Both the position numbers and the translations under genes were made by a program. From Oscillospiraceae bacterium (GTDB lineage: Bacteria; Bacillota; Clostridia; Oscillospirales; Oscillospiraceae), in the NCBI GenBank assembly GCA_009784725.1, contig WQXS01000002.1, forward strand, positions 99,893 through 163,892: DNA of 64,000 nt. Reading direction: 5' to 3'. The notes beneath the pieces are model-generated. The model saw only the letters and a list, made by a program, of their open reading frames with translations, did no database searches and was not told the origin of the DNA. This document shows, piece by piece, positions 53,145 through 62,693 of the stretch. Each line of letters opens with the position of its first letter. Position 1 is the first letter of the stretch.

Positions 53145-55291
53145 ATGGGGAAATTTTTTAAGAGAATCAGACCTTTTTATCTGCAAGTATTGTTTGTTTT
53201 CCTCGCTTTTGTAATTATGGTTCTTGTCAGCTACTTTTACGTAAGAGGAATGGTTCAGGAGCAAATGCTCAGCTACAGCGAGCGAACAATCGGCTCTGCG
53301 GAATATGAAATCAAGTCTATTTTGTCACAGTACGAAATATCCTTGCACAATTTTGCATTCTCCACAGAGCATATGATAAAAAATAATTATTCTCAAAGTG
53401 AAATATTGGTTCATTTCAAAAACTGGACCGAGTGGCTTTCATCTAATCAAGAGAATTTTCAGGAATTCAGCGGAGTCTATGGTGTAGTAAGAGGCGATTT
53501 TCTTGACGGAACGGGATGGGTTCCGCCGGACGATTATGTCCCGCAGTCAAGACCCTGGTATGTAGGTGCAGCCGCTCTCAACGGCAGAACATATTATACT
53601 GTGCCGTATACGGATGTCGATACCGGCGAAATTGTTATATCTCTTTCTGTTACAATTTATGATATCGATTACAGCAGGGCCGGCGTTCTTGCGATTGATG
53701 TCAATATTTCGTCTATTGTTGAATATGTCAGCACCCTGAATATGGCAAATGACGGTTACGGAGTCATGTTAAACGAAAAAATGGTTTTTGTTATGCACCC
53801 GAACAGTGATTATACGGGAGTCAACATAGTCGATGCGGGCAACGACAACAACTATGCCGAAATCGGAAAATTAATCTCAAACGGTGAACCTGTCTCAGCA
53901 GTAGTTTTTACAGATACAGACGGAAACAAAAGTATTGCTTACTTCAGAACACTTTTTAATAACTGGTTGATAGGTATAGTAACTCCTCTTGCAAGCTATA
54001 ACAGAAACGTAACCCAGCTTGCAATTGTTTTATCGGTTCTTGGTTTTGTTCTGATGTCAATTCTTTCATACTTTCTTATAATGCTTTCAATCGCAAAAAC
54101 CCGCTCGGATGAAGCAAGTAAAAGCAAGAGCGATTTCCTCGCAACAATGTCACATGAAATACGTACTCCGCTTAATGCAGTTATAGGAATAGCACAAATT
54201 GAACTGGAAAAAGATGATACCCCCGATGATCATACCGAGGCATTTGAGAAAATCTTCAACTCCGGCAACGGTTTGCTTGGAATCATAAACGACATTCTTG
54301 ATATGTCCAAAATTGAAACGGGAAAAATGGAAATCAACCCCGAACAATATGATGTTCCAAGCCTTATAAACGATTCGGTTATGCTTAACATTGGCAGAAT
54401 TGGTACAAAACCAATTGAATTTATTCTTAACGTTGATGAAAACCTCCCGCTCAAGCTCATTGGAGATGAACTGCGTATAAAACAGATCTTAAGCAACCTG
54501 CTTTCAAACGCTTTTAAGTATACAGACAGCGGATTTGTAAAAATGACCATATACCACTCAACAGAGGTTGGGAATTTTTCATTGCATTTTATTATTGAAG
54601 ACTCCGGTCAGGGTATGAAACCCGAAGACAAGGAGCGGATTTTCTCCGAATACTCCCGCTTTAATGCTATGGCAAACCGTACAACCGAAGGCACCGGCAT
54701 AGGTATGTCCATAACAAAAAGACTCATAGAGATGATGGACGGTATGATTTTGGTTGAAAGTGAGTACGGAAAAGGCAGTACTTTTACTGTTATGGTCAAG
54801 CAGGAAACAGTAGATTGTGAAGTTATCGGAACCAAGCTTGCACAGCAGCTTAAAAACTTTACATTCCACGGTGAAGGTTTCGCAACACACACAACACATG
54901 AGCAAATGGCATACGGAAACGTTCTTGTTGTTGATGATGTCGATATCAATCTTTATGTAGCCGAAGGTATGATGTCTCAATACGGACTTAATATCGAAAC
55001 GGCACTGAGCGGCTTTGAGGCAATTGACCTTGTAAATTCAGGCAAAATCTATGATGTTATATTTATGGATCATATGATGCCCCAAATGGATGGTATTGAA
55101 ACAGCAAAAAAGCTTCGTGACGATGGATATAATGGCTGTATCGTGGCTCTCACGCAAACGCTCTTGTCGGAAACAGTGAAATGTTTTTGGAGAACGGTTT
55201 TGACGGGTTCATTTCAAAACCCATTGATATTGTTCAACTTGACAACATCTTAAACGAGTTTGTACGCGATAAACACCCGGACGGGAAATAA
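53145..55291 (+). pseudogene. Hybrid histidine kinase with dCache sensor, frameshifted in its receiver domain
   Basis: One helix, an extracytoplasmic dCache-like domain (about 35-285, with SRPWYVGA), a second helix, HisKA with SDFLATMSHEIRTPLNAV (His337), HATPase with NLLSNAFKYTD and GTGIGMSI, then a receiver domain with VLVVDDVDIN and Asp642 in FMDHMMPQMDG. At codon 670 (55152) the frame shifts. The visible frame ends in an unrelated tail at 55253, but reading GCA from 55154 restores ANALVGNSEMFLENGFDGF and ISKPIDIV, including the conserved receiver Lys, to a stop at 55291. One missing base accounts for this. The kinase part is intact; the defect may be real or a sequencing error. Confidence 0.8.
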
Positions 55292-55296
55292 TCAAT

Positions 55297-55938
55297 ATGT
55301 CAGATTCAAGCAATGTATTAGACGCAAAACATATTCATTCATATTTACATGACAGCTTAAAGGATAAGCTATCATGTAATATTTATATATATGACTGTTT
55401 GGAATCTACAAATTTAACAGCAAAAAAGATGGCTTTATCGGGTGCAACGCATGGTACCGTTATAATTGCAGACCGCCAGACTGCCGGAAGAGGGCAGCAT
55501 GGAAAGTCATTTCATTCACCGCAGGGTCATGGTATATATATAAGTTTTATTCTTGATGTAAATCAGCTGAAGCTTACATCCCATAACACAATAACCACTG
55601 CTGCTGCGGTTTCGGTATGTGAAGCTATTGAATCGGTTTGCGGCAAATCGCCCAAGGTAAAAAAAGTAAACGACATTTTCCTTGATGATAGAAAGGTTTG
55701 CGGCATATTGACCGAATCGGTTATCGGTGCTCAAAGCCATGAAATCAAGCATTTAATCCTTGGAATCGGTATAAACTTCACAACTCCGCCGGAAGCATTT
55801 CCCAAAGATCTGCAAAACATCGCAGGAGCAATATTTCCGGATTGTTCTCCCCCCATCACAAGAAACCACCTAACAGCCGAAATCATCAACCGTATTTTAT
55901 CTGTTGAAGCATCGGGGAAGACCTTTCTAGTTTTTTAG
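55297..55938 (+). CDS. birA: Biotin-[acetyl-CoA-carboxylase] ligase, truncated C-terminus
   Basis: 213 residues, a class I ligase without HTH domain. Catalytic motifs YDCLESTN, ADRQTAGRGQHGKSFHSPQ, KKVNDIFLDDRKVCGIL and LGIGINFTTP are intact. The C-terminal SH3-like domain of about 45-50 residues normally present is missing: after AEIINRIL the protein ends in SVEASGKTFLVF, encoded by the left arm of a 37-bp perfect inverted repeat. Family members need that domain for full activity. It follows the hybrid kinase by 5 bases and is convergent with buk. Confidence 0.85.
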   Translation: MSDSSNVLDAKHIHSYLHDSLKDKLSCNIYIYDCLESTNLTAKKMALSGATHGTVIIADRQTAGRGQHGKSFHSPQGHGIYISFILDVNQLKLTSHNTITTAAAVSVCEAIESVCGKSPKVKKVNDIFLDDRKVCGILTESVIGAQSHEIKHLILGIGINFTTPPEAFPKDLQNIAGAIFPDCSPPITRNHLTAEIINRILSVEASGKTFLVF

Positions 55939-56014
55939 TATCTCAGTCAGTTCCGTGTCGGTTGCCGGAATTCCCTCGATACTAAAAAACTAGAAAGGTC
56001 TTCCCCGATGCTTC
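55906..56014. repeat. Perfect 37-bp inverted repeat between birA and buk
   Basis: Arms 55906-55942 and 55978-56014 are exact complements around a 35-base centre. The left arm supplies the last birA codons and stop; the right arm ends 3 bases before the buk stop. A long hairpin here would end transcription from both convergent genes. The exact match suggests recent formation, or an assembly fold-back. Confidence 0.9.
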
Positions 56015-56016
56015 TT

Positions 56017-57078
56017 CTATAACTCATGCACTTCTTCCTGATTTCGTAAAATCCGGAGACCCCCAAGAGCTAAGGCTTCCATTTCGTATTCGCCGGGCAT
56101 GACTACGATTTTTCCGAGCCAGCCGATGTATTTCTTTACATCGTCGATAAGATATGTATTATATGCAAGACCTCCGGTGATAATTATTGCATCACAGTCA
56201 CCTCTGAGTGCAGGTGATAAGAGTGCAATACCCTTTGCTATTTGATAAGCCTGTGCTTCCATTACAAGAGCAGCGTTTTTATCACCGCTTTCAATTAACT
56301 TTTGTATCTCTCTGCCGTCGGATGTGCCGAGCAATGAGCGAAGGCCTCCTTTGCCTCTCACTTTCCCCATCATTTCTTTTTTTGAGTATTTACCGCTGTA
56401 GCACATTTCAATCAAATCCAGTAGCGGCACACTTCCTGCTCTTTCGGGTGCAAACGGGCCGTTATCATCGGCAAGTGAGTCGATGATTTTTCCTTTTGAG
56501 TGCGCTCCGACAGTAATGCCGCCGCCTAAATGAGTAACCAAGAGGTTTACATCCTCGTATTTTTTGCCGACGGATTCGGCATAACGGATAGAAACAGCCC
56601 TGCAGTTGAGCACATGATAAAAGCTTCGGCGCTCTATCTCCTTCATTCCTGTAATTTTAGCAACAGGCGGAAACTCACATGCCGTAACCGCATCATAAAT
56701 ATATGCCTTGACACCTGCGGTTTTTGCAATTTCATCTGCCAAAACCGCTCCGAGGTTTGATGCATGCTGTTGTATTTTTTCATTCTTGATTAAATCGAGC
56801 ATTTTAGTATTGACGATATATCCACCAACCTTAACAGGCGGAAGCATCCCCCCTCTTCCCATAACTACCGACAGCTCCTCCGCTTTGAAGCCATGCTTTG
56901 AAAGTGCGTCCAGTACAGTCTTCATCCGCATAGGCGCCTGATCTGTAATGCTGTCATATTTCTCTATTTCGTCATGGGGATGAGTTATGCTTTCTTTAAA
57001 GAGCTCCTCTTCATTTTTATACAAAGCTATTTTTGTTGATGTTGAACCCAGATTTATTGTCAGAATTAAATAGTCCAT
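56017..57078 (-). CDS. buk: Butyrate kinase
   Basis: 353 residues of the acetate/butyrate kinase (ASKHA) family. It starts ILTINLGSTSTKIALYKNEE, has the phosphate-binding NLGSTST, VTHLGGGITVG and DNGPFAPERAGSVP. It converts butyryl phosphate and ADP to butyrate and ATP at the end of butyrate fermentation. It is 8 bases after ptb, the standard pair in clostridia. Length is normal. Confidence 0.95.
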   Translation of the reverse strand: MDYLILTINLGSTSTKIALYKNEEELFKESITHPHDEIEKYDSITDQAPMRMKTVLDALSKHGFKAEELSVVMGRGGMLPPVKVGGYIVNTKMLDLIKNEKIQQHASNLGAVLADEIAKTAGVKAYIYDAVTACEFPPVAKITGMKEIERRSFYHVLNCRAVSIRYAESVGKKYEDVNLLVTHLGGGITVGAHSKGKIIDSLADDNGPFAPERAGSVPLLDLIEMCYSGKYSKKEMMGKVRGKGGLRSLLGTSDGREIQKLIESGDKNAALVMEAQAYQIAKGIALLSPALRGDCDAIIITGGLAYNTYLIDDVKKYIGWLGKIVVMPGEYEMEALALGGLRILRNQEEVHEL

Positions 57079-57086
57079 TATACTAT

Positions 57087-57986
57087 TTATGCTCCTTTAT
57101 ATAATATACTCAGCATGATTGAAAACAGCTTTTCCTCCATGCTTGCACCGCGTGAGGTGAGGACAACAGGTACTTTTGCCCCAAGGACAATTCCTGCCAT
57201 TTTCGCACCGGCGCAATAAATCAAACCCTTTGCAAGTACATTGCCAACGGTAAAGTTCGGAACAAGCAATATATCGGTTTCACCGCTTATCCGGCTTGAA
57301 AAGCCTTTTATATCCGCAGATTCTCTGCTAATCGCCAAATCAAACGACAAAGGTCCCTCAAGCAAACAGTCACCAAGTTCGCCGTTTCGGCACATAATCT
57401 GTAACTCGGCAGCTTCGATGGTTTCGGGTATTTTCGGGTTTACGGTCTCCGAAGCGCATAGTGCTGCGACATTCGGTTTTTCATATCCGAGCCGTTTAAA
57501 GAACATTACTGCGTTTTTTACAATGTCCGCTTTTTGTTCAAGCACCGGATTCGGAATCATACCCCCGTCGGTTATCCCGATAAGCTTATGATAACCCGGT
57601 GTTTCCAAAATTGCCAGATGTGACAGCGTACCCGAGTCTCTTATACCGGTTTCCTTATCAAGCACTGCTTTTAGCATTGTCCCGGTATCGAGAAGGCCTT
57701 TCATCAGAGCATCTCCGGCCCCTTCTTTTATTAATGCAACTGCTTTCCGGGCACATTTAATACTATCCGGTTCATTGATTATAGAACCTTTATCCGGCGT
57801 TTTTCCAAGCTGTGACAATAGCAGTTCAATTTCTGCGGAATTTCCGACTAAAATATAGTTTATATCCAAATTGTCCGCTGCGGTCAGCACCGCTTCCAAC
57901 GTATGCTTGTCATGTGCTGCAGCAACTACAAGAGTTCTTTCCGCAGACGGTATACTGTCGCTCAATTCTTTAAAATTCCTGAACAT
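57087..57986 (-). CDS. ptb: Phosphate butyryltransferase
   Basis: About 299 residues of the phosphate acetyl/butyryltransferase family. It shows EEGAG-like IKEGAGDALMKGLLDTGTMLKAVL, LGITDGGMIPNP and VNPKIPETIEA. It forms butyryl phosphate from butyryl-CoA. The frame extends to 58163, but that 59-codon extension has no homology; the ATG at 57986 has GGAGG eight bases upstream. It is the first gene of the ptb-buk pair. Confidence 0.94.
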   Translation of the reverse strand: MFRNFKELSDSIPSAERTLVVAAAHDKHTLEAVLTAADNLDINYILVGNSAEIELLLSQLGKTPDKGSIINEPDSIKCARKAVALIKEGAGDALMKGLLDTGTMLKAVLDKETGIRDSGTLSHLAILETPGYHKLIGITDGGMIPNPVLEQKADIVKNAVMFFKRLGYEKPNVAALCASETVNPKIPETIEAAELQIMCRNGELGDCLLEGPLSFDLAISRESADIKGFSSRISGETDILLVPNFTVGNVLAKGLIYCAGAKMAGIVLGAKVPVVLTSRGASMEEKLFSIMLSILYKGA

Positions 57987-58196
57987 AAAAACCTCCGTAA
58001 CAGTTTGAATACACTTCATTCTAACATACACAGCTTGTAAGAGAAACTGTTTTATAGTATAATGTCCGATATAGCATAATAGGTGCATTTTTTGGGGATT
58101 TATTTGCCTATGAGTCAATGTAATATGAAAAGAGACAATTGAGCCGATAGTGGGCCAAACCATCTCATATCATTAGCCGAAAGGGTTAACAGCAAA

Positions 58197-58952
58197 ATGT
58201 TTCGTTTTTTCGCTGATATAAATAATATTTCTGCTGCTGCGATTAAGCTTAGTGATGAGGACTCAAAACACATTCGTTCATTACGTCTGCGCCCGGATGA
58301 AAAATTCATAGTTTGCGACGGAAACAGCACCGAATATGTTTGCACGCTTGATCAGCCCGATAAGTTCACAAACGCAGTAATAATAAGCAGCCACAACTCA
58401 AAATCGGAACCAACAGTTTCATGCAAAAGTTATATTGCATTTTCCAAGGGTGACAGACTTGATTATGCCGTGCAAAAGTTAGTAGAGCTCGGAATTAATG
58501 AAATTATACTGTTCAAATCAAGCCGCTGTGTTGCAATCCCGCATGATATTCCGAAAAAAGTCACAAGGCTGCAAAGAATAGTTCTTGAAACAGCAAAAAT
58601 GTCCGGCAGGGGGATTATCCCTAAAGTCTCATACAGCGGCGATTTTGAAGAAACGATTACCGAAGCTTTAACCGAAAGCAAGCTGACACTCTTTTTCTAC
58701 GAAAACGAAGAAAAATTAAACATAAAAAGTATTTTAAATCAACATTTCCCTGACGGAGATGAGAATAAAATAAACAATAATAAACATATTTCAATAATTA
58801 CCGGGCCGGAAGGCGGTTTTACAGAGCAGGAAGTTGAATATTCCCGCTCCAAAAAGATACCTGTCGTATCGCTGGGCTCACGGGTTCTGCGCTCAGAAAC
58901 AGCGCCGGTTGTTGCACTCGCTGCAATAATGTATCACACGGATAATTTGTAA
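58197..58952 (+). CDS. rsmE: 16S rRNA (uracil1498-N3)-methyltransferase
   Basis: 251 residues, an SPOUT-fold enzyme. The N-terminal PUA-like part is LSDEDSKHIRSLRLRPDE. The knot region has IITGPEGGFTEQEVE and SLGSRVLRSETAPVVAL, diagnostic of RsmE. It methylates U1498 of 16S rRNA. AAAGGG lies 11 bases before the ATG. It begins a plus-strand run with the receiver protein and the adaptor lipoproteins. Confidence 0.95.
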   Translation: MFRFFADINNISAAAIKLSDEDSKHIRSLRLRPDEKFIVCDGNSTEYVCTLDQPDKFTNAVIISSHNSKSEPTVSCKSYIAFSKGDRLDYAVQKLVELGINEIILFKSSRCVAIPHDIPKKVTRLQRIVLETAKMSGRGIIPKVSYSGDFEETITEALTESKLTLFFYENEEKLNIKSILNQHFPDGDENKINNNKHISIITGPEGGFTEQEVEYSRSKKIPVVSLGSRVLRSETAPVVALAAIMYHTDNL

Positions 58953-58972
58953 TAAGGATTAGTGGAATACAG

Positions 58973-59326
58973 ATGAAAACTGTTCTTGTCGTTGATGATT
59001 CATCTTTAATGAGAAGATTGATAAAAAACATCGTAACCAAACACGGTTATAATGTTATAGGTGAAGCCGTCAACGGTAAAATTGGCGTTGAGAAGTATAA
59101 GGAGCTAAAGCCCGATGTCGTAACCCTTGATTTGGTTATGGACGAAATGAACGGCATTGACGCTCTTAAACTTATAATCAAAGAAAACCCGGATGCAAAC
59201 GTTATAATGGTCAGCTCTATGGGGCAAGATGTAATTGTAAGGGATGCAATCGTTTCCGGCGCAAAGAATTTTCTCTTAAAACCATTTGATGAAAACCAAG
59301 TTATGGATGCCTTTAATAAACTGTAG
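58973..59326 (+). CDS. Stand-alone CheY-like receiver protein
   Basis: 117 residues, receiver domain only. VVDDSSLMRR gives the acidic pair, VTLDLVMDEMNG the phospho-acceptor Asp, VSSMGQ the Ser/Thr switch and FLLKPF the Lys. It has no output domain. No chemotaxis gene is in the window, so its kinase and target are unknown. It follows rsmE by 20 bases. Confidence 0.9.
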   Translation: MKTVLVVDDSSLMRRLIKNIVTKHGYNVIGEAVNGKIGVEKYKELKPDVVTLDLVMDEMNGIDALKLIIKENPDANVIMVSSMGQDVIVRDAIVSGAKNFLLKPFDENQVMDAFNKL

Positions 59327-59345
59327 TTATAGTTTAAGGTGATTT

Positions 59346-60380
59346 ATGAGAAGAAGATTATTAACTTTAGTATTGACACTGCCACTTATGAGCGGTTGTT
59401 TTATGCTGCCTGTTGATCAGCCGCCTCCGCCGCCTCTGACAATTTCAGTTCCGCCGGAGTTTGAATATATAACCGTTCCTGTAGAGCGTGGTGATATTAA
59501 ACAGGAACTCAGAGCAATTGCTTCATATACTCCTTCGAAAAGGGAGTTTCATTATTTCCCGGCAGATGGCATACCTGTTCTGGGAATATATGTTACTGCA
59601 GGGCAGGAGGTATCACAGGGTGATTTAATAGCCGAGCTTGATGTTCTTGAGCTTGAAAACTGGTATGAAGAACTCAGCCGAAACCGTGATTTATCAAGGC
59701 TTGAGCTTTCAGAGCTTGAAGAAAAACAAGCAATCCTTTCCCGTCAGGCGGCAAGTGCCGGTTTTAAGCTTGATAATTCATCCTTCATATGGAGCCGTGA
59801 TACCCTGCGACTGACCATAGCGAATCTCGACAGGTTAATTGAATATGTTGAGCAGCGGAAAGTAGACAGGCATATACAAGCTGCCATTGATGGAGTAGTT
59901 ACCAGTGCAATGATATATTTCGACGGTATGATTTCAACTTATGGCACAAGTGTTGCAACTGTTTCCGTTGACCTTGTCATATCGTTTTTTGTAACCGGAG
60001 ATGCGGCGGAGCATATGAAAAAAGGCGACAGATTTGAAATGATTCTTGGTGACGATGTACATCTGATGGAAGTAATCGATCCCGATGAGTTTAATATTAC
60101 AGTAACCGCCGAACCCCCGTATGCATATTTGACCTTTACCGGCATACCACCCGAACCGGGATTTGATACAACAGGCATTATATACATACCTCTGGGTGAA
60201 ATTGAAAACGTATTATTTATACCCGTTTCCCATCTTAACCGGACTGAAGAGCGTTCTTTTGTATATGTTCTTGACGATAACGGATTGCGTACAGTAAGAG
60301 ATGTTGAAACCGGCTTTGAAGGCGACGGATTAATCGAAATAAAAAGCGGACTTTCGGAAGGAGAGCTTGTAATACAATGA
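59346..60380 (+). CDS. HlyD/MacA-like adaptor lipoprotein 1
   Basis: 344 residues. The lipobox is LMSGC (Cys18). A Pro-rich stretch (QPPPPPLT) leads to the barrel-sandwich half motif VPVERGDIKQELRAIASYT and VTAGQEVSQGDLIAELDVLELE, a coiled-coil hairpin (ELSRNRDLSRLELSELEEKQ) and a second half with AAIDGVVTSAMIYFDGM, then a membrane-proximal domain. Such adaptors link an ABC permease to the outside. It overlaps the next gene by 4 bases. Confidence 0.8.
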   Translation: MRRRLLTLVLTLPLMSGCFMLPVDQPPPPPLTISVPPEFEYITVPVERGDIKQELRAIASYTPSKREFHYFPADGIPVLGIYVTAGQEVSQGDLIAELDVLELENWYEELSRNRDLSRLELSELEEKQAILSRQAASAGFKLDNSSFIWSRDTLRLTIANLDRLIEYVEQRKVDRHIQAAIDGVVTSAMIYFDGMISTYGTSVATVSVDLVISFFVTGDAAEHMKKGDRFEMILGDDVHLMEVIDPDEFNITVTAEPPYAYLTFTGIPPEPGFDTTGIIYIPLGEIENVLFIPVSHLNRTEERSFVYVLDDNGLRTVRDVETGFEGDGLIEIKSGLSEGELVIQ

Positions 60381-61432
60381 TCAAAAAAAGATTTGTATTA
60401 TTAATTATTGCATTATTAACAAGTTTGTTTCTTTTCTCATGCGGAAATGCAGTTTCTCTTCCTCCTCCGACGCTTCTTGAACCGATAGCCGGTAAAATAG
60501 AAACAGTATTTGTTTCACGCGGTACCGTTGAATCTCTGTTAATTTTACCGGGTATAACAAGAGTGCCGGTGGTTGCGGCACGCCTTGAGACCGGAACCGG
60601 AAAAATCGGCGGACTTTATGCTTTCCCCGGTGACATCGTAACACAGGGACAGCTGCTTGCAAGGCTTGAGACACCGGAGCTTGATACTCAAATAAAAGAC
60701 CTTGAAGAAACGCTTGAAAATACACTTGCCCTCAACAGATTATATTTAGAAGAAATATCGGCACAAATCAGGCTCTTTGGCTCTGCCGGTTCAAACAACC
60801 CGCAGGTCAGGCTTCTGCGGCTCGACAGGCAGTATGCTGCTGCACGCCACGAGCTTGAGGTGGAAAACCTTGAAAAACAACTTGAAGTTCTGCGCTATGA
60901 AAAAGAACAAACCGAAATATATGCACCCATCAGCGGAGAAATAGTCCAATCTGTCAGATTAGGTGAAAGAATATATGCAATGGGTGCCGTAATGTTTATA
61001 GCCGATGAGGGGAATGTGTTTGTAGAATTCATAGGAGAACGTAATGTAAGATGGGACGTACCGATGCAACTCAAAGGTGAAATAGCCGGCAGTGTATATG
61101 ATCTCCGCCCTATCAGGCACACCGCTTCCGACCATGTCGGTTTTCGCACTTTTAACGTTGAACCGCCCATACGGTTTGACATCATAGGCGGGTCACCGGG
61201 TGCAATCGCTGCAGGCGAACCGGTTTTTATCCGCCAGTATTTTGCTCATGAGGAAGATACCTTGCGGTTACCCGAATATGCATTATACCGTGATATTGAC
61301 GGAGTTTTTGTTTATCGTATAAGGGACGGGGAGCAGGAAATCGTTCATGTAACCGTAGGAGTTGTTACCGATATATTTGTCCAGATACTCGACGGTCTTG
61401 ATGAAGGAGATGAAATAGTTGTCAGGCAATAA
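60377..61432 (+). CDS. HlyD/MacA-like adaptor lipoprotein 2
   Basis: 351 residues. Lipobox LFSCG (Cys22). It has VFVSRGTVESLLILPG, FPGDIVTQGQLLARLETPELDTQIKDLEE, a hairpin to about residue 175, and YAPISGEIVQSVRLGERIYAMG as the second lipoyl-like half. The arrangement matches adaptor 1 but the sequence differs. It overlaps both neighbours, consistent with coupled translation. Confidence 0.78.
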   Translation: MIKKRFVLLIIALLTSLFLFSCGNAVSLPPPTLLEPIAGKIETVFVSRGTVESLLILPGITRVPVVAARLETGTGKIGGLYAFPGDIVTQGQLLARLETPELDTQIKDLEETLENTLALNRLYLEEISAQIRLFGSAGSNNPQVRLLRLDRQYAAARHELEVENLEKQLEVLRYEKEQTEIYAPISGEIVQSVRLGERIYAMGAVMFIADEGNVFVEFIGERNVRWDVPMQLKGEIAGSVYDLRPIRHTASDHVGFRTFNVEPPIRFDIIGGSPGAIAAGEPVFIRQYFAHEEDTLRLPEYALYRDIDGVFVYRIRDGEQEIVHVTVGVVTDIFVQILDGLDEGDEIVVRQ

Positions 61433-62693
61433 TCAGATGCAAAAAAACAATAACTTTTTATTCCGCTTTTTTGCGGTTGTTTTGCTTTCATTTTTATGTC
61501 TTGCAGCTGTCAGTGCATGCGGAAATACACTTATTCAACCCTATAGCTTCGAGGATGCCGTCAGGGACGGGACAATCAGCAGCTTCGTTACTGAGGATAT
61601 ACCCGAAGATGATTTATCAAGTTTAGAAATTGTAACACCTACAATGCAGCAACTGACTATCAGCGGCAATGTATTAACATCGGTTGTTTTTCCGGTTGAA
61701 CAAATATTGCATTTTGTTCGCAATGAGGGTGATATAGAAATGATGGTTGAAGAATACCAAATTGTCGCCAAGGACGATTTATTGGCACAATTAACATACG
61801 AAACAGATGAAGTGAATCAGATATATTATGATTTCGCAATTGATTATCTGGAACGGTTTGAGCAGGAAATAATCAACGAGCGCAGAAAAAAGCAGACGGA
61901 AATTTCAAAAGCGCGTAGAGATATGTCTTCTGCTTCGGGCAGCTTAAGGCAAATGCTTGCAACGAATGTACGCCTGCTCGAAATTGATCTGGAGCGTTAC
62001 ACAATAAACAGCAACATAACACGCAGTAATTTGGAAAAAGAAGCGGCAATCACAAGAGAATTTCTCGGATTTGAAGATATTACAGCTCCCTTTGACGGAA
62101 TTGTTACAAATATTTTCGAAGGGAATAAACTATATACAAGTACACGCCAGCATTCGAATATGGATATGATGAAAATTAGTGACCCGAGTGTATTCTTTTT
62201 CCAGGCATCCATACACACGAACCCGCTCCGTCCGTTCAGTAATATGGCTCATGGTGACATTGTTTCGGTCCGCGGATTCTATGATATGGACGAAGAAGAC
62301 GATGATGATGACCGTATACCCGATTTGGAATTTGAAGCACGTATTGTTTCGGATCACTGGGCTGCCGGACAGTGGAATTTTACAGCATTTTTACTTTCAC
62401 CTACGGATAAAGACGCTTTACTTAAAACCCTCAGTGAGTTGGGTGACCCGGCAATCACTCTTCTTAATACACGCTTCTATATAACGGTTGAATATGTAGC
62501 ATCTCCACCGGGCTTAACTTTACCTACGGTAGCGTTGCGTCATGACAGTGCCCGTGAAGACCGTTATCATGTTTTGATTCTCAATAACGGAATATTAGAA
62601 AAACGTTATGTTGAAATAGGAAATATACTAAATAACTATATTTATATTCTTTACGGGATTGATGAAGATTCAAAGGTGGTGATTGCTCGTTGA
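61419..62693 (+). CDS. HlyD/MacA-like adaptor lipoprotein 3
   Basis: 424 residues from TTG 61419, which has AAGGAG nine bases upstream; ATG 61437 is the alternative. Lipobox VSACG. The protein has a long polar region, TISGNVLTSVVFPVEQ, a coiled-coil segment (EQEIINERRKKQTEISKARRD), DITAPFDGIVTNIFEGNKLYTS as the second lipoyl half, and an acidic run DMDEEDDDDD. It is the largest of the three adaptors. Its stop overlaps the permease TTG start. Confidence 0.75.
   Translation: MSGNNQMQKNNNFLFRFFAVVLLSFLCLAAVSACGNTLIQPYSFEDAVRDGTISSFVTEDIPEDDLSSLEIVTPTMQQLTISGNVLTSVVFPVEQILHFVRNEGDIEMMVEEYQIVAKDDLLAQLTYETDEVNQIYYDFAIDYLERFEQEIINERRKKQTEISKARRDMSSASGSLRQMLATNVRLLEIDLERYTINSNITRSNLEKEAAITREFLGFEDITAPFDGIVTNIFEGNKLYTSTRQHSNMDMMKISDPSVFFFQASIHTNPLRPFSNMAHGDIVSVRGFYDMDEEDDDDDRIPDLEFEARIVSDHWAAGQWNFTAFLLSPTDKDALLKTLSELGDPAITLLNTRFYITVEYVASPPGLTLPTVALRHDSAREDRYHVLILNNGILEKRYVEIGNILNNYIYILYGIDEDSKVVIAR

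Noticed and set aside
57987..58163. N-terminal extension of Ptb by 59 codons
   Set aside because: The extension has no resemblance to the family; the GGAGG ribosome site supports ATG 57986.
58973..59326. Chemotaxis cluster around the CheY-like protein
   Set aside because: No cheA, cheW, methyl-accepting receptor or flagellar gene is nearby.
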